Shown piece by piece: positions 29,493 through 38,490 of a stretch of DNA of 64,000 nt (positions are counted from its first letter, which is position 1; each line of letters opens with the position of its first letter). The DNA lies in the NCBI GenBank assembly GCA_036557785.1, contig DATBGZ010000088.1:62001-126000 (forward strand), written 5' to 3'. The DNA is from DATBGZ01 sp036557785 (GTDB lineage: Bacteria > Actinomycetota > Actinomycetes > Mycobacteriales > Micromonosporaceae). Below the pieces are notes generated by a model, which had not been told where the DNA came from, did no database searches, and saw only the letters and a program-made list of their open reading frames with translations. Position numbers and translations under genes: made by a program.

Positions 29493-31478
29493 ATGACACG
29501 CCCAGCGACCGTTGCTTCGGCCCCCACCGGGGTTCCGGCGCCGATGGCGCGCCGGCCCATGATGCAGGGTCCGATGCGTTTCCTGGGCGGCGGCGCACCG
29601 GCCGAGAAGGCGCTGAACTTCACCGGCTCGGCGAAGCGGCTGCTGCGCATGATGCGGCCCGAGCGGCGCACGGTCGGGCTGCTGGTCGGCTGCGGAGTGG
29701 TCAGCGTGGTGCTTGGCGTGCTGGCCCCGAAGATCCTTGGCCACGCCACCGACATCATCTTCACCGGTCTCGTCGGCAAGCAGTTCCCGGCCGGGGTGAG
29801 CAAGGATCAGGTCGTCGCCGGGCTACGGACGAGCAACCCGCGGCTGGCGGACCTCGTCGCGGCTCTGCCGATCGTGCCCGGCCAGGGCATCGACACCCAT
29901 GCCCTCATTCGCACCATTCTGCTCGCCCTGCTCGTGGCCGCGGCGTCGGCCGTCTTCGGCCTGATGCAGGGACGGCTCGTGGCCCTGGTCGTGCAGCGGG
30001 TGGCGTACCGGCTGCGCGAGCAGGTCGAGGCGAAGCTCGGCCGGCTACCGCTGCGCTACTTCGACCAGCAACAGCGCGGTGAGGTGCTCAGTCGTGCCAC
30101 GAACGACACCGATAACGTGGCACAGACCCTGCAACAGACGATGAGCCAGCTCATCACGTCGGTTCTGACGATCGTCGGCGTACTCACGATGATGATCTGG
30201 ATCTCGCCGCTGCTCGCGGTGATCGCGATCGTCACGGTACCTGTGTCGGTGTTCGTCACCATGCGGATCGGCAAGAGGGCACAGCCGCAGTTCGTCAAGC
30301 AGTGGGCGAACACCGGCCGCCTCAACGGGCATATCGAGGAGATGTACACCGGTCATGCCGTGGTCCGCAGCTTCGGACAGCAGCGAGCGGCCAAGGCGGC
30401 CTTCGACGAGCACAACACCAGGCTCTACGAGGCGGGGTTCCGGGCCCAGTTCATCTCCGGGCTGATCCAGCCGGCGATGTTCCTCATCGGGAACCTCAAC
30501 TACGTGCTGGTGGCCGTCGTCGGTGGGCTGCGCGTCGCCTCTGGGGCGATCAGCCTCGGCGACGTGCAGGCGTTCATCCAGTACTCGCGCAACTTCGCCC
30601 AACCGTTGACGGCCGTGGCGAGCATGGCGAACCTGCTGCAGTCCGGGATCGCGTCCGCCGAGCGGATCTTCGCGCTGCTCGACGCCGAGGAGCAGGAGCC
30701 CGACCCCGTCGCGCCACGGCGTCCCGACCCGCTGCGCGGGGCCGTACGGTTCGAGCACGTGAGCTTCCGGTACGAGCCGGACCGGCCGCTGATCGAGGAC
30801 CTCTCGCTGGCGGCCGACCCTGGCCACACCGTGGCGATCGTCGGCCCGACCGGCGCTGGGAAGACGACGCTGGTGAACCTGTTGATGCGCTTCTACGAGG
30901 TGACCGGGGGACGGATCACCGTGGACGGTGTCGACATCGCAACGATGAGCCGGGACGAGCTGCGGTCGAACATCGGCATGGTGCTGCAGGACACGTGGCT
31001 CTTCGGCGGCACGATCGCCGAGAACATCGCCTATGGCCGGCCCGAGGCGACGCCCGAGCAGATCGTTACGGCGGCGCAGGCCGCTCATGCGGACCGGTTC
31101 GTGCGCACCCTGCCCGACGGGTACGACACGCTCCTCGACGAGGAGGCTTCGAACCTCTCCGCGGGGGAGAAGCAGTTGATCACGATCGCGCGGGCGTTCC
31201 TCGCCGACCCGACGATCCTGGTGCTGGACGAGGCGACGAGTTCGGTCGACACCCGTACCGAGGTCCTGATCCAGAAGGCGATGAGCTCTCTGCGGTCGGG
31301 GCGCACCTCGTTCGTCATCGCGCACCGGCTCTCCACGGTCCGCGATGCTGACGTGATCCTGGTGATGGAGGACGGACAGATCGTCGAGCAGGGCACGCAC
31401 GCGCAGCTCATCGAGGCCGGCGGTGCCTATGCGCGGCTGTACCGCGCCCAGTTCGCCGCCGCCGTCGAAGTGTCCTGA
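29493..31478 (+). CDS. ABC exporter half-transporter, catalytic subunit
   Basis: This 661-residue partner has a Met/Pro/Arg-rich cytoplasmic N-terminus (PMARRPMMQGPM), six membrane helices (about 65-365) with a roughly 80-residue insertion after the first helix, and a nucleotide-binding domain with Walker A GPTGAGKTT and intact Walker B ILVLDEATSSVD. Its signature is LSAGEKQ rather than LSGGQ, again typical of heterodimeric exporters where only one composite site hydrolyses ATP efficiently. It starts 37 bp after the first subunit and ends directly against the next gene (TGA then ATG). Confidence 0.9.
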   Translation: MTRPATVASAPTGVPAPMARRPMMQGPMRFLGGGAPAEKALNFTGSAKRLLRMMRPERRTVGLLVGCGVVSVVLGVLAPKILGHATDIIFTGLVGKQFPAGVSKDQVVAGLRTSNPRLADLVAALPIVPGQGIDTHALIRTILLALLVAAASAVFGLMQGRLVALVVQRVAYRLREQVEAKLGRLPLRYFDQQQRGEVLSRATNDTDNVAQTLQQTMSQLITSVLTIVGVLTMMIWISPLLAVIAIVTVPVSVFVTMRIGKRAQPQFVKQWANTGRLNGHIEEMYTGHAVVRSFGQQRAAKAAFDEHNTRLYEAGFRAQFISGLIQPAMFLIGNLNYVLVAVVGGLRVASGAISLGDVQAFIQYSRNFAQPLTAVASMANLLQSGIASAERIFALLDAEEQEPDPVAPRRPDPLRGAVRFEHVSFRYEPDRPLIEDLSLAADPGHTVAIVGPTGAGKTTLVNLLMRFYEVTGGRITVDGVDIATMSRDELRSNIGMVLQDTWLFGGTIAENIAYGRPEATPEQIVTAAQAAHADRFVRTLPDGYDTLLDEEASNLSAGEKQLITIARAFLADPTILVLDEATSSVDTRTEVLIQKAMSSLRSGRTSFVIAHRLSTVRDADVILVMEDGQIVEQGTHAQLIEAGGAYARLYRAQFAAAVEVS

Positions 31479-32096
31479 ATGGACGCACGGCTACGCGCGC
31501 TCGCGGAGGCGGCGCCGGGGTTCATGCCGGCCGACGAGGGGCTCGCCCTGCACGCGGCGGCGCTGACCGGCGCGCGCCTCGGGCCCCTGCTGGAGATCGG
31601 GACGTACTGCGGCAAGTCGACGCTCTACCTCGCCGCCGCGGCGCGGGAGCACGGCACGGTGGTCGTCACCGTGGACCACCACCGGGGCTCGGAGGAGAAC
31701 CAGCCCGGGTGGGAGTACCACGATCCGTCCCTTGTGGATCCATACGTTGGGCGAATCGACACGCTGCCGGTGCTCCGGCACACCCTGCATGATGCCGGCG
31801 TCGAGGACATCGTCATCCCCATCGTGGGCGAGTCCGGTCGGGTCGCCGGCCTGTGGGCGACACCGGTCGGCCTGCTGTTCATCGACGGCGGCCACACCGA
31901 GCAGGCGGCCCAGCGCGACTATGAGTGCTGGGCCGGCACGGTTGTGGCGGGCGGTGTGCTCGCCATCCACGACGTGTTTCCCGATCCGGCCAATGGCGGT
32001 CAGGCGCCCTACCACGTCTACCTCAGGGCCGTCCACAGTGGGCAGTTCATCGAAGAGTCGGTGACCGGGTCATTGCGCGTGCTGCGCCGCGGCTAG
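31479..32096 (+). CDS. Class I SAM-dependent methyltransferase
   Basis: This 205-residue Methyltransf_24-type protein has the SAM-binding loop LLEIGTYCGKSTLYLA and a later LLFIDGGHTEQAA, which resembles the acidic segment of catechol- and macrocin-type O-methyltransferases. ATG 31479 follows the ABC exporter stop with no gap, so it is translated from the same mRNA. It may modify the exported compound, but the substrate is not evident. Confidence 0.8.
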   Translation: MDARLRALAEAAPGFMPADEGLALHAAALTGARLGPLLEIGTYCGKSTLYLAAAAREHGTVVVTVDHHRGSEENQPGWEYHDPSLVDPYVGRIDTLPVLRHTLHDAGVEDIVIPIVGESGRVAGLWATPVGLLFIDGGHTEQAAQRDYECWAGTVVAGGVLAIHDVFPDPANGGQAPYHVYLRAVHSGQFIEESVTGSLRVLRRG

Positions 32097-32104
32097 CACG
32101 GGCG

Positions 32105-35100
32105 TCACGGGCAGGTCTGCACGTACGGGGTGTCGGGCGCGTGTGCGTTCCACTCGTCCTTGGTGAGCCCGCCCGCGAGCCGGCAGGCCAGGGCGGTGGG
32201 GTCCGGGACGATCTCGCCGAGGCGGCCGGCAGACCACAGGTCGACGGTCGCGTCGAAGGCACCGGTGACGAACCAGTTCCCGTCCGGGCTGAAGGCCACG
32301 GCCTCGATGCTGTCGGCATGCGGATGCGCCGAGAAGGCGAGCGTCGGGTTCGTGCGCTGCACGATGTCCCAGATGTCGAGTGTTCCGTCGAGGTTGCCGA
32401 CGGCGAGCAGGTCGCCGTCCGGGTCCAGCCGTGCGGCCCGGACGGGCGGGGTCTGCGTCGGGGTCCGGGCCAAAGGCAGCGCCGCGGACTGGTTCTGGAG
32501 ATCCCAGAGCTGAATCGACAACGAACCAGGGCTCACGAGAACCTGGTTGTCCGGCGTGAACATCGATCCCGGGGTGGGGCTGACGAACCCGGTGTCGAGC
32601 ATCGCCGGCTTGTCTGGGTTGCGCATGTCCCAGATCGCGTCGGCCAGGGCGAGCAGTGAGCCGTCCGGACTGAACTGCGCCGGGCCCATGGTTCCTCCCA
32701 CCAGGCCCGTCTGTTTCGCCGAGGCGAGGCTCTTGGGCGTCTTCGGGTCGCTGACGTTCCAGATGCTCGACCAGCCGTCTCCGAAGACGACGGCGCCGAC
32801 CGCCGCGAGAATCGGCTGGCTGGGGTGGAAGCCGACGGCGTAGACCGGCGAGGGCGTGGTCGTGTCCACGATCGCCCGGGGGTGCCTGGCGTCGGTGACG
32901 TCCCAGAGCGTGATCCGCCCCTGAGCGTGGAGGTTGTCGATGTTAGTACCGATCCAGCCGCCGGTCGCGAGCAGTTTTCCGTCGGAGCTGAACGCGACCG
33001 TCTCCACGCCGCCGGGGACGTCCGTCAGCGTGCTCAGGGACACCGGCCGGCTGGGATCGGTCACGTCCCAGAGCTCCACCGTTCCTGTCTTTGAGAACGC
33101 GACACCCGCCGTCGCGACCGCGATGCGGTCCCCCGCTGGGCTGATGGCGACCCCGTTCACGCCGAACTTCGCTGTCACCGTGGACAGGACCACCGGCTCG
33201 TTGCCGCCCACTCGCCAGCGCGACAGCGTCGCGTTCGTGTCCACTGTGGTCACTGTTGAGCCGTCCGAGCTGAAGCCGGCGGCCACGACGGAGTTCTTCG
33301 CGCCCCGCAGCGTGGTGAGATTGGCGGGCTTCTCGGGATCGCTCACGTTCCATAGGGTCGTCGTCTTGTCGAGGCTTGTGCCGGCGATCGTGCGCCCGTC
33401 CCGGCTGAACGCGACGCTCTCGAGCTGCAGGAGGGGTCCGGCGAGGTCGGGCAGCCGGTGCGGATGGCCCGGGTCGCTCAGGTCGTAGAGGCGCACGATG
33501 TCGCGGTACGGCAGCGCGAGCAGGGGTCTGGTCGGGCTGAGCGCCACCTCGCTGGTAGCCAGGCCGATCCGTACTCTCTTCCTCGGGTTGGACCGGTCGC
33601 CCACGTCCCAGACGGTCGCACCAGACGACGTGGTGTCACCGGTCCCGGTATCGATGCTGACCTGACCGGTCGCGGTGACGAGGGTGTCGTTGTCCGGTGA
33701 GAACGCGAGGCCGCCAGCGTCATAGACGCCGGTCATCTTGCTGAGGCTTCGCGGATGTGTGGGATCGGCGATGTCCCACAGCCCGAGCCATCCGTCGCGC
33801 TCGAGCGTCGTGATTGGTCCACCCACGAGGGCCAGCGTGCGCCGGTTCGGGCTGACGGCGGCTGCACGGACCGTATCGAGGCCCGAGAGGGTCGCCAGGC
33901 GCTTGGGCGCGGTCAGGTCGGCGATGTCCCACAGGATGGCGCTGGTCTGGTCTGTGGTCACGAGCAGCTTCCCGTCCGAGCTGAACGTGGCCGTGACACT
34001 GACGCCGGTGTGGCCGGTCAGCTTCGAGGCCCGGGTGGGGTGTCGTGGGTCAGCGATGTCCCAGACGATCAGGTCGGCGGGCTCCGAAGCCTTGTCGGCG
34101 TTCGGCGGGGACGGCGGCCGCTCGGAGATCGGTACGTCGGTCACGAGCGCGACGCCGCCGGGGCCAACCGTCGCCACCTCGAGGCCACCCGGATGGTCAC
34201 CGCCGTCGAGGTCGGCACCGCCATCGAAGTGGGTCTGTTCCAGCGTGTTCACGAGGTCCGCGTGCGCCGTGGGGTTGGGACTGACCGCCAAGGCAGCGAG
34301 GCTGAGCCGCAACGACAACTGTGGATCGGTGTCGCGGTAGAGCAGGGCCTCGGCCTGCAGGGCCCGACCGGTCGCCAGCCGCTGGGCCGCCTGTGCCACC
34401 GCCCGCTGGTGGTTCGCGACGCGGCTCTGGACGTTCGCGACGACGCCCAGGCTGCAGGAGAGCACGGTCAGCACCGCGAGCACGCTCGCCGCCGACCAGG
34501 CCAGCCGCCGCGCGCGGCGGAACGTACGCAGATCCTCGCCGAGCAGATCGTCCTTGGACTTGTGGCGCACGGTCGCCGCCACCGATGCCACGGCGTCGCG
34601 GAACAAGGGGTAGCGCAAGGAGAGTTGCACCGCACTGCGTGCCCACCGCAGATCGACCCAGAGCGGCTCGTTGGTGAAGACGCCGGAGAGCACGCGGGGC
34701 AGTGCCGTGGTCCGGGCCCAGTCGAAGTCGCGTCCGGCGGCGTTCCAGGCGATCTCGCCATCGGTCAAGACGATGAGGATCGGCCGGTCGGGGCGCAGGT
34801 TGCGCGTGCCGGGCGGCCAGTGGTTGGCCTGCAGCCACGCCTCGACCTCCTTGGCCACCCAGGGCGAGGCGGCCGCACCCTGCGACGCCAGCAGGATGAA
34901 AGCGCCGGAACGCACCAGCGCCTCGTGAACCGTCGCAAACAGATCCGGGTTGGCGTGCAGGTTCGACTTGTCGTGGAAGACGTTCATCGCGCGCCGACGC
35001 CACCACGGCTTGGCGAGCTTCTGCAGCCCGTCACGCAGCGCCGGGGCCAGGCGGTTGTCCGCGCCATGGCTGTAGGAGATGAACGCGTCGTACGTCGGTC

Positions 35101-35149
35101 GGGGTCGAAAGGGGAGGGGGACCTGGTAGACGCCGCCAGCGGGGAGCAC
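32105..35149 (-). CDS. TIR domain - membrane helix - WD40 repeat protein
   Basis: This protein of about 1014 residues has an N-terminal TIR domain (about 18-170; TYDAFISYSHGADNRLAPAL). SPWVAKEVEAWL aligns with the catalytic helix of NADase TIR domains, giving a candidate catalytic Glu near residue 101. One membrane helix lies at about 218-239, then a linker helix rich in Ala/Arg. From about residue 330 a long series of WD40 blades recurs, each with VAFSRDGRTIA- and LWDVTDPSRP-like phrases. GTG 35149 is taken as start: earlier in-frame sequence runs into the upstream gene, and TAGGGT lies 8 nt before it. The topology suggests a cytoplasmic TIR and an outside propeller. Signalling or conflict-system roles are known for related architectures; no partner is present. 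Confidence 0.82.
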   Translation of the reverse strand: MLPAGGVYQVPLPFRPRPTYDAFISYSHGADNRLAPALRDGLQKLAKPWWRRRAMNVFHDKSNLHANPDLFATVHEALVRSGAFILLASQGAAASPWVAKEVEAWLQANHWPPGTRNLRPDRPILIVLTDGEIAWNAAGRDFDWARTTALPRVLSGVFTNEPLWVDLRWARSAVQLSLRYPLFRDAVASVAATVRHKSKDDLLGEDLRTFRRARRLAWSAASVLAVLTVLSCSLGVVANVQSRVANHQRAVAQAAQRLATGRALQAEALLYRDTDPQLSLRLSLAALAVSPNPTAHADLVNTLEQTHFDGGADLDGGDHPGGLEVATVGPGGVALVTDVPISERPPSPPNADKASEPADLIVWDIADPRHPTRASKLTGHTGVSVTATFSSDGKLLVTTDQTSAILWDIADLTAPKRLATLSGLDTVRAAAVSPNRRTLALVGGPITTLERDGWLGLWDIADPTHPRSLSKMTGVYDAGGLAFSPDNDTLVTATGQVSIDTGTGDTTSSGATVWDVGDRSNPRKRVRIGLATSEVALSPTRPLLALPYRDIVRLYDLSDPGHPHRLPDLAGPLLQLESVAFSRDGRTIAGTSLDKTTTLWNVSDPEKPANLTTLRGAKNSVVAAGFSSDGSTVTTVDTNATLSRWRVGGNEPVVLSTVTAKFGVNGVAISPAGDRIAVATAGVAFSKTGTVELWDVTDPSRPVSLSTLTDVPGGVETVAFSSDGKLLATGGWIGTNIDNLHAQGRITLWDVTDARHPRAIVDTTTPSPVYAVGFHPSQPILAAVGAVVFGDGWSSIWNVSDPKTPKSLASAKQTGLVGGTMGPAQFSPDGSLLALADAIWDMRNPDKPAMLDTGFVSPTPGSMFTPDNQVLVSPGSLSIQLWDLQNQSAALPLARTPTQTPPVRAARLDPDGDLLAVGNLDGTLDIWDIVQRTNPTLAFSAHPHADSIEAVAFSPDGNWFVTGAFDATVDLWSAGRLGEIVPDPTALACRLAGGLTKDEWNAHAPDTPYVQTCP

Positions 35150-35157
35150 GGATCGAC

Positions 35158-35163
35158 ACCCTA
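35158..35163 (-). promoter_or_regulatory. Possible -10 element of the TIR-WD40 gene
   Basis: TAGGGT on the minus strand, 8 nt before the GTG, with no ribosome-binding site, fits a leaderless start of the kind proposed for ftsE. No convincing -35 is seen. Confidence 0.35.
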
Positions 35164-35198
35164 ACAGCCGGCACGGTCGTCGGGGTGCCCGCGAAACC

Positions 35199-36272
35199 TC
35201 AGGCGGGACGCAGGTCGGAGCAGGCGTCGCAGGCGGTGCTCGTCTCGTCCGGACCGACGGGCAGTGCCGCACCACCGAAGACGTAGGTCGTGGCCGGCTC
35301 ACCGGCGAACATGGCGGAGGCGAGCAGCACCGCCGCCGCCGTCCACGTGCTGTGCTCGGCGGGCCAGAAGACGTTGTCCGGGAAGACGAAGCCGGTCCAG
35401 TACGAACCGTCGTCGTGACGCGTGTGCTGCATGTCGGCGAAGAGCGTGATCGCGCGGTCGCGATCGCCGAGGGCCGCCAACGCCACCGCCAGCTCGCAGG
35501 TCTCGGCCCCGGTGATCCAGGGGCGGTCGCTCACGCAGCGCACGCCGAGCCCGGGCACCACGAACGTTGCCCAACCCTCGTCGATGCGTTGCGCTCCTGC
35601 TGGGCCCCGCACCGCGCCGCCGAGCACCGGGTAGTACCAGTCCATGGAGTAGCGCTCGCGTGGCGAGAAGCGCTCGGGATGGGCGGCGACGGCGTGGCCG
35701 AGCATCGCCGCCGCGAGTTCCCAGTCGGGCTGCGGCTCGTCGCGGCGCCGGGCGAGATCGAGCGCGCAGCGCAGGCTGTGGAACATGCTCGAGCAGCCGG
35801 TGAGCAGGGCGTCGGTGCCCGGCGCGCCGGTGGCGTCCACCTCCCAGGTGATCTCGCCGCCGCTGCGCTGCAGACGCAGCACGAACTCCATCGCCGCGGC
35901 CACCGTGGGCCAAGCGCGGTCGAGGTATGCGGGGTCGCCGGTCGTGAGCGTGTGGTGCAGCACTCCGACCGCGAGATAGGCGGCGTGGTTGGACTCCCGG
36001 CCGCGATCATCCGGCTGCGGCCCAGGCCCGCGGTACGAGCGGTACCACGAGCCGTCGGGGTTCTGCGTGGCGCGCAGCCAGTCGTACGCGGCCCGTGCCT
36101 GGTCGTGCCGGCCGGCCACATCGAGGGCCATCGCGGCCTCGACATGATTCCACGCATCGACCTGTCCACCGGGGAACCACGGGATCGCCCCGCTGGGCAG
36201 TTGCACGGACGCGATCGCGGCCGCGGTCTGTTCGATCGCCGCCTGGGACAGTCCACTATGCAGACTCGTCAT
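35199..36272 (-). CDS. Prenyltransferase/squalene-cyclase-fold protein
   Basis: This 357-residue alpha/alpha-toroid protein has repeats such as YDWLRATQNPDGSWYRSYRG and MQHTRHDDGSYWTGFVF that resemble the QW motifs of prenyltransferase and squalene-oxidocyclase families. Neither the DxDD nor the DCTAE motif of class II cyclases is present, so terpene cyclisation is doubtful. A glycan-lyase or hydrolase-like toroid is an alternative. It starts at ATG 36272, overlapping the methyltransferase stop by ATGA. The glycosyltransferase-methyltransferase-toroid trio recurs in actinobacteria and probably builds or modifies a cell-surface glycan; that is inference. Confidence 0.7.
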   Translation of the reverse strand: MTSLHSGLSQAAIEQTAAAIASVQLPSGAIPWFPGGQVDAWNHVEAAMALDVAGRHDQARAAYDWLRATQNPDGSWYRSYRGPGPQPDDRGRESNHAAYLAVGVLHHTLTTGDPAYLDRAWPTVAAAMEFVLRLQRSGGEITWEVDATGAPGTDALLTGCSSMFHSLRCALDLARRRDEPQPDWELAAAMLGHAVAAHPERFSPRERYSMDWYYPVLGGAVRGPAGAQRIDEGWATFVVPGLGVRCVSDRPWITGAETCELAVALAALGDRDRAITLFADMQHTRHDDGSYWTGFVFPDNVFWPAEHSTWTAAAVLLASAMFAGEPATTYVFGGAALPVGPDETSTACDACSDLRPA

Positions 36273-36982
36273 GCGGGCTTGACCAGATAGAGGACGAGGC
36301 TCTTGCCGAGCACCGGGTTGAGCAGCCGTTCGGTCCGTCGGGTCCACCATGGTGCGGCCATGATGTCGTGCACGAGCATCCGGTGGTAGAGCCGTACGGG
36401 CAGCACCCCGTCCTTGTCGAGGCCGACCACGCATTTGAGCCACCAGTAGGGCGAGTGCAGGGCGTGGGCATGGTGGCTGCCGACGTCGACGAGACCCGCC
36501 GAGCGCAGGCGATCGAGCAGTTGCCGCCGCCGGTAGATGCGCACGTGGCCGCCCTCGACCTCGTGATAGGCGTCGGAGAGTGCCCAGCAGATGTGCTCGG
36601 GCCACCAGCGCGGCACGGTGACGGCCAGGCGTCCGCCGGGGCGCAGCACCCGCACGGCCTCGGCCATGACCACGCGGTCGTCCGGGATGTGTTCGAGGAT
36701 CTCCGACGCGATCACGACGTCGAATGCGTCGTCAGGAAACGGTAGGCGGTAGGCGTTCGCCCGCACGGCCAGCGCGTCGGCCGACGGGGGCGCCTCGCCC
36801 GTCCCGCGCATCGCCCCGAACATCGTCACGACCCCGGTGAGGTCCATCGGGTTGAGGTCCAGCGCGACGACCCGCGCCCCTCGGCGATAGCACTCGAAGG
36901 CATGGCGACCCGCGCCCGCGCCGAGGTCCAGTACCCGCTCGCCGGGCGAGACCGGCAGCCGCCGGAAGTCGACCGTGAGCAC
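36269..36982 (-). CDS. Class I SAM-dependent methyltransferase (Methyltransf_11 type)
   Basis: This 237-residue protein has motif I VLDLGAGAGRHAFE, motif II with ALDLN, and the post-I segment FDVVIASEILEHIPDD followed by LRPGGRLAVTVPRWWPEH. The late WWLKCVVGLDKD stretch is hydrophobic and may touch a membrane substrate. It starts at GTG 36982, only 2 bp after the glycosyltransferase stop, and overlaps the next gene by 4 bp, so all three are one operon. Confidence 0.82.
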   Translation of the reverse strand: MLTVDFRRLPVSPGERVLDLGAGAGRHAFECYRRGARVVALDLNPMDLTGVVTMFGAMRGTGEAPPSADALAVRANAYRLPFPDDAFDVVIASEILEHIPDDRVVMAEAVRVLRPGGRLAVTVPRWWPEHICWALSDAYHEVEGGHVRIYRRRQLLDRLRSAGLVDVGSHHAHALHSPYWWLKCVVGLDKDGVLPVRLYHRMLVHDIMAAPWWTRRTERLLNPVLGKSLVLYLVKPA

Positions 36983-36984
36983 GC

Positions 36985-38250
36985 TCAGCGCTCCGGTGGG
37001 ACGGGCCGTGTTCCGTGCTCAGCGATGGCCCGCCGGTACACCTCGGCCGTACCGGCCGCCGCGACCCGCCAGGTGAAGCGCTCGACCACGCGGTCGCGTC
37101 CTGCGGCGCCGAGCCGCGCCCCGAGCGCCGGGTCATCGAGCACGCGACCGATCGCCGCCCCGAGCGCCTGCGGATCGCCCGGAGGCACGAGCAGCGCCGC
37201 CAGGCCGTCCGGCCCGACCACCTCCGGCAGCGCGCCACCCGTGGTCACGACCAGAGGCGTGGCGCAGCCCATCGCCTCGGCCGCCGGCAACGAGAAACCC
37301 TCGAAGAGCGACGGCACGACGGCGACGCACGCGCTGCGCAGGTGGTACACGAGCTCGTCGTCGCGGACGCGGCCGGTGAACCGCACGCAGCCCGCGAGCC
37401 CGTACCGATCGACGAGGTCGAGCACGGCACCGCCCTGCTTGGGCGAGCCGATCACCACCAGCTCCACGGGCCGTTCCGTGCGCACCTTGGCGATCGCCTC
37501 AACGAGTACGGCCAACCCCTTCAGCGGCACATCGGCGCTGGCGGTCGTGACCACCTTGCCCGGGATCCGCGCCACGGACTCGTCCGGCGAGAAGACGTCG
37601 ACGTCGGCGCCGATCGCGACGATGGTCTGGCGGTGCGGGGGAACGCCGAGGTGCTCGGTGATCTGGGCCGCCGACGCGAGCGAACAGGTGATGACGTACG
37701 GCATGCGGCTGGCGACCCGCCGCTGCATCCGCGTGAAGCCGTACCACCGACGCAGCGAGATCCGCCTGGCGCCACGCGCGGCCGAGAGGTCGATCCGACG
37801 GTCGACGTGGATCGGATGGTGCACGGTCGTCACCAGAGGGTGTGTGAGTCCGAGCATTCCGTAACCAAGGACCTGGTTGTCGTGCACCACGTCGAATCGA
37901 TCGGCATTCGCGCGCAGCCAGCGGTGGACACGCAGCGAGTAGGTCAGCGGTTCGGGAAATCCCGCCGTCATCATCAGACCGACCTCAAGCACGTCGATCC
38001 AGTCGCGGTACTCACGCAACCGCGGGATGCGGAACGGATCGGGCTCGCGGTAGAGATCGAGGCTCGGCAGTTCCACCAGGGTCACGCCCTCGTCGAGGAC
38101 GGGATACGGCGGCCCCGACACCACCGTGACGTCGTGACCGAGTCGGCTGAGCTCGCGGCTGAGATGCCGAACGTAAATTCCCTGTCCGCCACAGAACGGG
38201 TTTCCCCGGTAGGTCAGCAAGGCAACGCGCAACCCGGCACGGTCGGTCAC
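36985..38250 (-). CDS. GT4-family glycosyltransferase
   Basis: This 421-residue GT-B retaining glycosyltransferase begins with the acceptor-domain pattern RVALLTYRGNPFCGGQGIYVRHLSRELSRLGHDVTV, typical of GT4. The donor-site E-x7-E motif is in EGFSLPAAEAMGCATPLVV. The sugar donor and acceptor are unknown. The start is GTG 38250 with GGAGGG upstream. It leads a three-gene minus-strand operon with the methyltransferase and the toroid protein. Confidence 0.85.
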   Translation of the reverse strand: MTDRAGLRVALLTYRGNPFCGGQGIYVRHLSRELSRLGHDVTVVSGPPYPVLDEGVTLVELPSLDLYREPDPFRIPRLREYRDWIDVLEVGLMMTAGFPEPLTYSLRVHRWLRANADRFDVVHDNQVLGYGMLGLTHPLVTTVHHPIHVDRRIDLSAARGARRISLRRWYGFTRMQRRVASRMPYVITCSLASAAQITEHLGVPPHRQTIVAIGADVDVFSPDESVARIPGKVVTTASADVPLKGLAVLVEAIAKVRTERPVELVVIGSPKQGGAVLDLVDRYGLAGCVRFTGRVRDDELVYHLRSACVAVVPSLFEGFSLPAAEAMGCATPLVVTTGGALPEVVGPDGLAALLVPPGDPQALGAAIGRVLDDPALGARLGAAGRDRVVERFTWRVAAAGTAEVYRRAIAEHGTRPVPPER

Positions 38251-38416
38251 CCACGCCCTCCACTCACAAGACAGGACCGGTGAGCAGGCCGGCCATTACT
38301 CCTACTCCGCGGTAACTGTACGGGAACAGGAAACCAAGCCCGTTGGCTGTACGGCCGGGATTCGTGACGGTTCGTGATGCACCTCGCCTTTCGACTCCGT
38401 ATCGGCTTGGTAACGG

Positions 38417-38434
38417 CGTCTGTACGCACAGACG
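38417..38434. promoter_or_regulatory. Inverted repeat upstream of the peptide-binding protein gene
   Basis: CGTCTGT, a 4-nt spacer and ACAGACG form perfect 7-bp arms, 56 bp before the start of the solute-binding protein gene. GTGAGGACCTCAC, a shorter palindrome, follows at 38451-38463. Either could be an operator, or a leader hairpin, for the transporter operon. Confidence 0.5.
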
Positions 38435-38490
38435 TGCGGGATGCAACAGTGTGAGGACCTCACCCCCTTGTGCCCTGAGGAGGCATCTGT

